DNA of 64,000 bases from Leucocoprinus leucothites (taxonomy: Eukaryota > Basidiomycota > Agaricomycetes > Agaricales > Agaricaceae): positions 2,046,001-2,110,000 of the forward strand of contig JAACJO010000002.1 of NCBI GenBank assembly GCA_013368445.1. The letters are read 5' to 3'. This document shows positions 55,213 to 64,000 of the stretch, piece after piece. Both the position numbers and the translations under genes were made by a program. The notes under the pieces are model-generated. The model did not search any database and was not told where the DNA came from. It was given only the letters and a program-made list of their open reading frames with translations. How positions within the stretch are numbered: the stretch's first letter is position 1; the number at the start of each line of letters is the position of its first letter.

Positions 55213-58200
55213 ATGCGGACTTTCGCTGTATCGCTCCTTTTGACCCCAACCGCACTTAGGAATTTAGCCGGATTTAATAAGAATCTAGTCTTTCATTCTC
55301 CGTTCTTTAATGAACCCATGGCAAAACCCCCCCAGTATCATCGGGAAACGACCAACTGCTGACTATTATTGTGACAGTTTTCCCTCGACACGCCTACCAT
55401 AAGCCGTCGTAACCTCCAGTCCACCCGCAGTGGTGTTCTTGGTGTATCCAACTTTCGAGTCGATGGTTTGTCTGTTTAGAGCTCAGGTGTGAATTTCACC
55501 CATTCCGGTGAGTATTCAACGGCCTGCGTTGATTCTCTCCCCACTACTGAACAATACATGCCAGTCGCTAGCGTACGTATGGCCCTTTTATGCTGCATTC
55601 AGTAACCAGTGCAACACGACTGAATATGACGATCTAGGGCGACACATTTGACACCTCTGTCATTCTCTGGACTCGCGCAGAGCCCGTACCTTCCAACTCT
55701 GGTCAAGATTCCGATAGGGACATCCCTGTGTGCATATCCTATAAGATCAGTACTGCTAGCGACCTTTCTGGAGAGCCAGGAAGCGTTCAGCAATCACGAC
55801 GTTGATTACACTGTGAAAGTCGAGGCCACAGGATTGGAAGCTGATACAAATTACTTTTACCAGTTTGCAGCTTGTGCCAACCCCATAATAGTCAGCCCCA
55901 TCGGTACTATAACGACCTTGGCAAACAGGAATAGTGAGTTAGTTTAAGTATAAACCCGATATTCGACGTGACTTGAACTTGTCCGCTAGCACCTGCTGAG
56001 AAAGTCAACGGGGGCAAGCCTCTGGTCCTTGCTGTATTCTCTTGTTCTCAGTTCCAAGCTGGTGAGATGAACTCACGAATGACTAAACCTAATTTATTCA
56101 TGCCTGTCTTATAGGATGGTTCAATGCGTATGCTTTTGCGGCTCGCAATACTACTGCTGATGTGCTCGTTCATCTTGGGGACTACGTGAGCACAAATATG
56201 ATGCACACTACTAATATCTGATATCTCCTTTTTGAAAGATCTACGAGCCCGTTGGTAATGGTATAAGGATCAGCCGTCAGACACTTGGCAGAGAACTGGC
56301 CACTATTGATGACTATCGCCACGTTTGAGTCAATATCGCTCAGATCTCGACTTACAACTTGCCCATCAACACGCGCCCTGGATCACCGTTTGGTGGGTCT
56401 TATTAATACAGACCCTCAAAGTTTGAGATTGACCCTTCTTTTCGTTACTCCTCAGGGTACGTGATGATTCTGGATCTATACATAATAGAAATGAATCAGC
56501 TCAAGCGTCATTCCCCAGGATGACCACGAGGTGAGTGAGCATGTTCAGTCGTAATGGTTTGGCACAATATTATCGTTTTAATCTGCTAAGATCGCGGCCA
56601 ACACGTGGAAGGCAGGATCAAGTGACTCCAACGACACAGGTGCTGGATGTAGATTTTCTCCTTCTGGTGTATGTTTTACGGGGAGGAAGTTTGCTGGGGT
56701 CCGTGCCTACCATGAATGGATGCCTATCCCCCCAAACAGATACGAAAGATCAGCTTCGCATTTGGAGGAATTTCCAGATTGGAAAATTACTTGACCTGAC
56801 AATGCTTGATACTCGTAAGCACTTGCTAGCTCAGGTGGGAGAAGAGCACTGAAAGGCGGTATTGCGGCCAATATGATCGTGATGTCACCGATGTGAGTTA
56901 TTCGGCCAGGGTTGCCGTCTGTATTGGCTGACCTTAGTGACTCTCAGCTTAGATATAATCGCGGTGAGTACCAGTTCCACGTACCAACAAGACGTTTGTA
57001 GCTTTTTTAACGTATCAAGACAGCTTGTCAGTCTAGCTATCTCAGGCAACATGGACCTGAGCGACTGAGATGATTGTAGTTGTCGCGTCGGTTGCTGATG
57101 AACCCCGTCGGAGCTTAATGGGGGCTAACTAGGAGAAATGTCTGTGGGTATCCCGGAATTTTCGAGCAGTCAATTGACCTGTGTTATGCAGGACTTCAGG
57201 ATACTTTATTAGAGTCCAAGTCCCGTGGATCCATATGGCGTGTTATTGTGTATTTCCCTAGCTGCTCGCCTTCCCCGGTCTCCACTCCTCAACTATTGAC
57301 TTCCACAGCCAGCGGGCATCAGAGAATCCCGGAAAAAATGGCTTGACCTGATCACGCAACCCCTCACATTACAGTACAATATAATATTGCTTATATTGGA
57401 CTATATTGTGAGGGGTTCCATGATCAGGTCGAACCATTTTTTCCGGAATTCTCTGATGCGCAGATAGTCTTTACGCAACTCAGTCTGCAAGGGTGTACGA
57501 CTGTTTCAGTTTATTACTTTATCTACTTTGCTAATTGCTACCCTACATACGTAGTCATCGACTGGGTGAGCTTCTCCGGGAATTATGGATGCTCGACTGA
57601 CGAAGAGTCCCGTCGTTTGGATAACAGGATGCCTGGGAAGGTTATCGCGCCAATAGAAACCGCATATTAGACCATTTATACGACAACCATATTAGCAACA
57701 CGGCGATTTTATCAGGAGATAGCCACGCCAATTGGGTATCTGATCTTGCCCGTGAGTAATCAGCTCTCTAACTTCGACAAGATTGACGATAGACCTTCCA
57801 GCCCCTAATGATACTCTCTTGTGAGCCCCAATATATTTCATAGTCTATTCAGCAACAAAACTCCCAACAAAATTTAGGTGTGATCTGACCACTGGTCACG
57901 GCGCTATCGGCGTTGAATTCGCGGGTACTAATGTGACATCTACAACTAGGCCTCTCCACCGAAAGACCTTCAAAGAAGCAGTCGATGTTTCTTCCACATA
58001 TGTTCGAGATAACCTCGACTTGCAGTGGAGCGAGGGCTTTTTTCGAGGCTTCTTTACGCTTGAAGTTACACCCCAAACCCTCAATGCAATCTACTATTCC
58101 ATGAAGGACGTCAGTGAGTATTTCACTCCTGTCAATCAAGCCTTACCTGTTGACTCCGTCCAAATCAAAGGCTTCCGCAACTTAGATGGCTTTGCAATTG

Positions 58201-58298
58201 CAAACTTCGTTGTCAATATTGGTGAGAATCGTTTGGCTCGTCCAGTAGCAGGAGGCAAGGTGTTCTCTGGTGCCCTCAAGTCGCAGGTTATCGATTAA
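55213..58298 (+). pseudogene. phoD: decayed PhoD-type alkaline phosphatase
   Basis: PhoD enzymes are secreted metallophosphodiesterases. The relic is nearly full length: signal-like MRTFAVSLLLTPTAL (55213), FTHSVASGDTFDTSVILWTR, DYTVKVEATGLEADTNYFYQ, KVNGGKPLVLAVFSCSQFQA, DVLVHLGDYIYEPVGNG, APWITVW followed by DDHE, WKAGSSDSNDTG, RAYHEWMP, TKDQLRIWRNFQIGKLLDLT, RGSIWRVI, ILSGDSHANWVSDLA and DGFAIANFVVNIGENRLARP, ending at TAA 58298. The metal ligands are recognisable, but no intron scheme gives one frame: there is an in-frame TAG after DGLSV (near 55475), a frame change after DLSGE (near 55775), a TGA in RHxLSQYRS (near 56320), a +1 shift at a C6 run (56728-56733), and a 144-bp insertion in the QQIVFTQL exon. 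At least five independent lesions mean a pseudogene. Introns are still visible, so it decayed in place. Confidence 0.9.
57316..57459. mobile_element. MITE-like foldback element inside the phosphatase relic
   Basis: Two arms of about 68 bp are inverted copies, starting GCATCAGAGAAT on the left and ending ATTCTCTGATGC on the right, with around 8-10 mismatches and an AT-rich centre (57384-57392). The element lies inside the exon that should read GQQIVFTQL: CCAGC is directly left of it and GCAGATAGTC directly right, so removing it restores the codon order. The shared GC at the borders could be a 2-bp target duplication, but this is too short to be sure. It codes for nothing, so it would depend on a transposase elsewhere. 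Confidence 0.78.
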
Positions 58299-58592
58299 GT
58301 TGGTGCTGATGGCCATGCTGCTTATATTCAGTTAATTTGAACATGTTCATATACAAGCACATGGCAATTGAGATATTGAATTATCGGAAGTATAAAGGTT
58401 CGGAAATGCGCCATAATTCTTGCTCTATTTCAGGTGTACTTGTGATCCGAACCCTGTTAGCCCTGCAATACTCCTTGTTGCAATTATCAGTTTGCTTCAA
58501 ACTGTTTCTCTGAACCAATTTTTCGCTATGGCTGCACGTCGGCCTACTACAGATTTACTTTTACCAGTTAAGTAACAGTATCAAATGAAAAG

Positions 58593-60641
58593 TCAGTGAC
58601 CACAGCTTCTGCCACGGAATGCGGCCCCGCAGCGGTAACAAAATTCAAAACCACAAAGGCAAGTCATATGCAAACATCCTTGCGTTCTTTCAACAACTCT
58701 GTGGCACCTCTGACACCTTTGCCATCCTTTCTCTTTCACCAGTGCGTCGAAACGCATCGAATTTGTCCTGTCTTTACCGCATTTTCTCCCCTGGTGTTCG
58801 AGTTCCTGGCAATTTGTGCAGACCCATGACGCACAACCGGGGCATTTAATCTTTCCTACCAATAGCATGTATAAAGGGATCTTTCCGACCTTGATGAACT
58901 GCTTGCAGCTGGGATTAGGGCAATATATTCTCCTTTCTACCGGCGTTCTGAGCTCCTTATTCTTTTTCTGAAGTTCGGAGAATTGAGCAGAAGACAGTAT
59001 TGGTTGTACTTGCTTTTGAGGAATTGGTATGTTGCAACATCTGAGTGGGTGGAAAGGCTCCTGCGATGTGTAAGAGGTGACGAAGTTAGCAGCACATTCT
59101 CTACAATAAGCGTGACCACAAGGCGCCTGGAGATGTGGCTGTGTCGGTTGTATGATGTCAAAGCATGCGACGCAAGAGGTTCGTCTGCGAGAAGACGCCG
59201 CTCCTGGAGTAAAAGCAGGGTTTACTATACTGCTAGAAGAGGATCTAAATTTATAGTGGATGGAGAACGGCTGTGAACCAGGCGAATTACCTGAAGCCAT
59301 CGGATGAAATGCCTAGGTTAAGACGAGCCATACTTGTCCATGATAGCAACTCGGTCGTCACCATGGAAGATCTATTTTCCAAGTCAGACTCAATAATAAT
59401 GAACAGGCTATACCCAGGCAACCCAGAAATGGCCCAAAGGCTATCTGCTAACCTCGTTTCGATACTACGGACGCGCATATTGTTATATTCTGATGGGATG
59501 GCTGGCAAAGGACGATCACGAATGGCTATTTTGCTGTTCAATGGTGTTTGAGCAGGAACAAAGTCGAACAAGTAAAAGATGGCTGCTACCTTACCTTGAT
59601 TCAGTATTATTTTGTGTGGTAACTCGCTGACTGTTTGCGACATGCGAAGGAGCCGGAATATAAGCTGGGCTTTGCCTGGGATTTGCGCTGTGGTGATCAG
59701 CAACTTGAACACTGCCGATAGCTCTCCTCACCTCACGGATACCGGTGATTCTTCAATATTTGTCGTACTGTCAAAGACTGATTAGGATACGTTGCACACG
59801 GGCCCCAAAGCCTCCCACTTACCTATCATCTGAGTGACTGTCGTCTAATTGGTGTGGGTTTAGGACCGGAGGCTCCTGTATGCCCCTGGTTTCCATAAAC
59901 CGAAATCGATGGCGTCTGGGGACCAACGGTCTTGATGAATTATGTCCCGTGGCTTTGATATGATTGCTACAGAAATCAATCAACTTCCTAGATTCAAATG
60001 TCGTGCTCATCGAATGCTCAGCTCACATCATTAACCTACCACTGCTCATGCCATTGTTCTCCTCTAGGGATGGCACGGGGTCTGAGGTACTATCTTGGTC
60101 TTGTCTATATGCATACAGTCATGTATTGGTACGTTGAAAGTAAGTTATTATGTCCCGGAATACGAGGTGCCAAATCTCACCGGAGAAGGGTCGATTGATT
60201 CCCTGGAGAATTCGTGGGACTCAGAACAATGCCACCAGTTCCTGCATGGGGTGACCAGGAATCTCTTCTCGTAGGGGAGGTTTTTGATTGTAACGACTTC
60301 ACCGACCGGCTGTTGGCCGCATTCGTAGTCGGTCTTGTGGGGATTACACCCGCAACGCCTCGAGCGGTGGACAAGATATATCGAAGGGTGTCCATATTCG
60401 TATTACGATCGACGCCAAAAATGTTCTCCGACTCTATGAGACTGTGCGCAAAGCGACTGTCAGTGACCACTGTCAGCATATCTTCCAGATCTTTGAGCTG
60501 AAACCGAAGTGCATGGTCATTGTCGTCAGCGTTGGCTGTGACTCTTCCCCGTAGTAAGAGGCGGAAGTCGTCGAGTGCTTGGTGTGCATCGGCTAATAAT
60601 GCCTCCTCTTCGGTATTACGTGCAAGGCGCATCGAGTTCAC
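58593..60641 (-). CDS. RBR-type E3 ubiquitin ligase (RING-IBR-RING)
   Basis: The C-terminal exon (58593-59300) is clear: RING1 CVACFDIIQPTQPHLQAPCG and HAYCRECAANFV, the IBR with VERRIYCPNPSCKQFI and CPGCASWVCTNCQELEHQG, and RING2 WQRCQRCHRVVERTQGCLHM followed by TCLCGFEFCYRCG. The Cys in TQGCLHM is the expected catalytic cysteine that carries the ubiquitin thioester. A direct in-frame repeat of VGKI (KVGKIPLYMLLVGKIK) could hide a very short intron. The likely N-terminal exon (about 60177-60641) is the Gln/Leu-rich helical part usual in basidiomycete RBR proteins: TEEEALLADAHQALDDFRLL, HALRFQLKDLEDMLTVVTD. Between them (59310-60170) I could not join exons cleanly, so the two parts may belong to one gene (my preference) or the C-terminal part may be a separate 235-residue protein. 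Substrate unknown. Confidence 0.7.
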
Positions 60642-61530
60642 GGAAGAAGTATTGCTCTACAGCACGTAAAGGTTCTTGGATAGTGTACTCCGCTTTGTTA
60701 CACGGCCAGAGGTTAGATCGGTAGTGGTCGTATTGTCAACCAGGCAACAGGAGGGACTCCTCTTATTTACCACCGCCATCCAGTCATGGGAATTCATCAC
60801 CCGCACTACACGTCCAGGGGTTTGTTGCAGGGTGGCGACATTATGAATTCGGGTGAAAGCAATTGCAGCGACGGGTTGTAAGGGGGTCATGTTGTGATGG
60901 TCTAATGACAAACATGAGCTGTGAGAATACTGTACCATTGAGGGTGCCGTGGTACCCCTCGCTAGCTCTTTGCTCTACGTATTTGGTCTTGTATTGCTCG
61001 AATGATCTTAATGTCAGTCTAAGGAGAGTTTAAGGAGGGTTTTCTCGCGAAGGGGCGTTTTAAATGGCGGCGGCTTTGGGTTGTTGCGAAAAATAGCGCT
61101 GAGAGTACTCAATGATTTTTGGGACAATGCATTTAGTAAAAAGCACCCTTTCTGTTGGATGATAGGTTGGCCGTTGGGATACTCAAGTTTTGGACACTTA
61201 TTGGTAAGATCGCCTGAATAGCAGACTACATAGATAATCAATCCCTTTTTTAATACCTTTTTCAAACCCACACTGATCTGCGAGTGTCAGATGGAGATGA
61301 CCGAGGCCAGAAGGTAAAAGAAGAGAGGGGACTGACAGGTCTGAGAAATTCCGGGGGTTACGCAGAAATTGTGCAACGAACCACTAACTATAATACACAG
61401 GTATGTATGCATGGTATCAAGATATCAGTGAGTGATGGACAAAGTGTATGATACATTATGTGAGGTGTCCCCGATATATGTTGCCAAGATGTGTTCAATG
61501 TGACAATTAAAGATGTATCAACGGCCGAGA
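60642..61530. other. gap, nothing firmly identified
   Basis: An 889-bp gap upstream of the RBR gene and downstream of the MMS22-like gene. A minus frame at 61014-61271 (85 codons, MGLKKVLKKGLIIYVVCYSG) is Lys-rich and open but unrecognised. Frames at 60657-60938 are featureless. Confidence 0.35.
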
Positions 61531-64000
61531 TCAAGATAAAAGGTCCAATATAGTCTTGAGACGTTGGTGACTCTTAAGACGAGGATAATTGGCTAGTAAG
61601 GCATAGATTTCTTTATACCAAGCGCTATAAGAAGTACTCAGCTCCGATCTCGAACTAAATTCCTGTTTCTTATCAGTAGGAAATAAGTCGTGTGTAGGAA
61701 ATCGTTCTACCTGCGAGTTGCTCCGAATCATTGAGAAAAATTTGAGGCAAAAATCGATTGAAGCAGAATTTCGAGGTATTGTGTCAGATAACTCTTCAAG
61801 GCCAGCCTCGACGTTTCTGAAGAGCCCTACAGTACTCTTCTCAGTATACTTAGAGTGTTTAACGAAAGACCCTAACCTTTCACAAGAGTCATGCGAAGCT
61901 CTTGAATATGGGTCATTTGTGGGCTAACTTCGGCATTGAAGGCCGCCAGTGGCTCTGCCAAGTCCTTGAACAGCGGATTATTGACTTCGCTGGCCACAAT
62001 ATAAAGCCAGTATTTTGGCTCGGCCGTGAGGCTATGAGTTGTCAATGATTCGAAGAAAAGCTCTAACAGTTCACGCGTCCTCAGCTGAACTAGGTCAGTA
62101 AGTGATGAGGAACGGGCCGAAGAACTCACCCCATAAAAGCCTGGATCATGACGAATGGTCTCGGTGTAGACAGCGACTCGCACTCGAACGTTTAACCAAC
62201 TAATGCGAGTCTTACGCCAAAAAGGCTCAACCTCGTTAAGGCCAAAGGACCAGCCCTGAAAGAGTATGAACACTACTACAGACGAATGAAGTTTCACCTT
62301 ACAGAGTGCACCGTGTTATGCTGAATCAAGATGTACAGGCATCCGGTGAAGCAATGCGCCCAGCTATCCAGGGTCCTTAGAGCATCCGAATCAACGACCG
62401 GCTCAGCCGCAGCCACGCAAAACCTCTGAACTTTACGACAAGCGGCCCAGAAGAAGGGAAATATAATCTGTGGTGGCGTCAGTATGTAACATACAGATGA
62501 CACATGAGCTACTCGAACGAACTTTATCAGGGAATTCTCCTTGTTCCAGTGAGGTAAAACCATTCTCTTGACCATCTAGCTGAGCCAAGGTAGTTGGATC
62601 ATTGAGGTCAATCCCGAAGTCAAAACTGGCATACTCTTGACTTTCTGAGTCGTCTATTTGTGGGGTTGGAAGAGTAGGTTCTCTCAATGGTAGGAAATTC
62701 GCTCTAAGATCCAAATAGCTCTCAATGAAACGTCGCATCTCAGACAAGTTGTGGGTCGCTTCTTCGATTGCTTTTGAATGTTCAAGGAAGGGTCTGAACG
62801 CGACTGAAAGGATATTCAGTACTCATCTCAGTTTCGAATAGAAATCAGAACGTACAAAGAAAGGCCGGCTCAGGACATCGACGTCTGCTAGCGAACGTCT
62901 CTATTACAGCCCGACCAGTAGCATACAAGGAAAGGATGAGGAGTGAACAGTTCCTAAATTTGTTCCCGCGTTCTCTTTGTTCGGCGACTGTAGATGATCT
63001 GAGAGATTTGAATTCGGATGCTACGCTGCAGATTATGGAAGCAAGCCATTTCGCAACTTCCTGCAATGGAACATCTTTCTGAATCATAAGCGTCGCTAGC
63101 AACTTGATACCCCGGATTGTGAGCACTTGGGTGGTAGAATCAGATGCGGGAAAATCGATACTACTATGTACTTGGTTGACCGTCCGAGTAGCATAACCGG
63201 GCTCTATAGCAATAGCAAGGGCAAGTGCTGCGAAGCGATTGCAGATAGGTGAAAGGTCATCCACACCTGGAATTTTTTCCTCTTGTGTCCGAAATCTTGA
63301 AACCGGGATGATGAGTGCAATCATCTTCTTGATCTCTGGCTTTGTGAGGCATCCAGAGTCAACGGCTCGCATGAAGAGCTTCAAGATCGAGGCGAATCCC
63401 GAGTCTGTTTCGGACCGCAACTGAGACAATGCATCCCAGTCACCGTTCAGCATGAAATCGGGGTATTCTGCCTCTTCACGATGCAGGTTGACAAAATTAC
63501 GAGCGCGGAAAATGTCGACAAGTTGATTCAGAGCAACGAAGGACTGATCCATTTTCCACTTCCAATAATCCAACAACCGATAGCAACGAGATATTACCAC
63601 ATTGATGTAGTTGTCTCGTTTTTCGAGCGTGTTCGGGCCAAGGTGCTGCAGATTACTACTTCCCTGTGCCAAGTGAGCCTGTTTGATAGCGTATGCGACG
63701 AGGCTCCATGACGAAGGAAGTCGGAAGTTGCTCCCAGCAATTCCCAGAACCGAGAACTGCGACAGAGTCATTAATGTAAAGACGGTCTTCCAAATTCTCT
63801 CGCTCGTTTCCAAGAAGTTGGCTGAAGGCAGCGACTGATAATACGCCAAGAGTTCTACCCAGAGAGGGTTATCCAAATAGGAATTGGAGCTGGCGGCTCG
63901 TCGGGTATCGCAGGCAGGAAGGAGGTGGAGTAAGCATACCCACACCTGGGCAACATAAGATGGCATCTTCGTTTCATCAAGGTCTTGACTCTTTCTCATA
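61531..64000 (-). CDS. MMS22: MMS22/Mus7 family DNA repair protein (3' part, 5' end off the window)
   Basis: Mms22/Mus7 is the substrate-side adaptor of the Rtt101 cullin ligase (with Mms1) and helps replication forks recover from damage. The window holds the C-terminal half. The large exon (62845 to the right edge) reads LATLMIQKDVPLQEVAKWLA, IPGVDDLSPICNRFAALALA and SGCLTKPEIKKMIALIIPVS, matching the family's helical repeats. Later exons give CRKVQRFCVAAAEPVVD, WSFGLNEVEPFWRKTRISW, VYTETIRHDPGFYG, RTRELLELFFESLTTHSLTA and EPKYWLYIVASEVNNPLF, then a final exon FSSRSELSTSYSAWYKEIYA ending at TGA 61531-61533. Intron sizes are normal and no stop interrupts it. Family assignment is from memory of the conserved C-terminal pattern and is good but not certain. 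A Met lies at the very edge (63997-63999) but the protein surely begins further right. Confidence 0.8.

Noticed and set aside
56393..56518. A one-nucleotide micro-exon (G at 56456) between two normal-size introns that would restore the WDDHE motif of the phosphatase
   Set aside because: Each half has good splice ends and a normal length (63 and 62 nt), so the idea is attractive. However the same gene has at least four other frame-breaking lesions, so an ordinary indel is the simpler reading. It could be revisited if intact relatives show two introns here.
1..64000. tRNA, rRNA, CRISPR arrays, telomere repeats or a secondary-metabolite cluster
   Set aside because: I looked for T-loop type GTTCRANNC with matching arms, short regularly spaced direct repeats and TTAGGG runs and found none. 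Neighbouring genes do not include polyketide, peptide or terpene synthases.

Overview
The window is nuclear DNA of a filamentous fungus, most likely an agaricomycete basidiomycete. Nearly every gene is cut by many short introns (about 50-70 nt, GTRNGY...YAG). The gene set includes families that are typically basidiomycete: a seven-helix DUF6534-like membrane protein, an RBR-type ubiquitin ligase with a Q/L-rich N-terminus, and aminoglycoside-phosphotransferase-like kinase relics. The species call is inference from these families; there is no rRNA, tRNA, CRISPR array or bacterial-type operon that I can see.

Layout. 0.5-9.2 kb: spliceosomal SmB (-), nitronate monooxygenase (+) and pyruvate carboxylase (-). 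9.7-16.1 kb: GDP-mannose transporter (-), PQ-loop membrane protein (+), a fungal protein of unknown function (-), and the 18S rRNA acp-transferase TSR3 (-). 16.6-19.3 kb: a broken kinase-like pseudogene and the sphinganine C4-hydroxylase SUR2 (-). 19.6-33.1 kb is one long minus-strand run: CCR4-NOT subunit CAF40, an ADF-H/PH actin-related protein, clathrin heavy chain, and a DUF1295 membrane protein. 33.4-39.5 kb: a possible second kinase relic, an intronless secreted GH33 sialidase (+), then MAK16 (-) and the mitochondrial coiled-coil protein FMP32 (+) divergent from a 302-bp promoter. 40.0-50.6 kb: a Zn2Cys6 regulator (-), a 2.4-kb gene-poor gap, a CUE/CCCH/SMR protein (+) and a coiled-coil protein (+). 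51.4-64 kb: a DUF6534-like protein (-), the tiny DASH subunit HSK3 (-), a multiply broken PhoD-type phosphatase (+) interrupted by a 144-bp foldback element, an RBR ubiquitin ligase (-), and the 3' part of an MMS22/Mus7 repair gene (-) that runs off the end.

Most genes are conserved housekeeping genes (splicing, rRNA maturation, vesicle coats, anaplerosis, sphingolipid and glycan synthesis, chromosome segregation, DNA repair) and do not form one pathway. The accessory character sits at 16.6-17.3, 33.4-36.5 and 50-61 kb, where decayed genes, an intronless sialidase and a small inverted-repeat element occur. I found no convincing new multi-gene system. The points most worth a second look are the sialidase, the foldback insertion inside the decayed phosphatase, a GC-AG intron, a start codon standing alone as the first coding exon, and three places where the reading frame of an otherwise good gene does not close cleanly.
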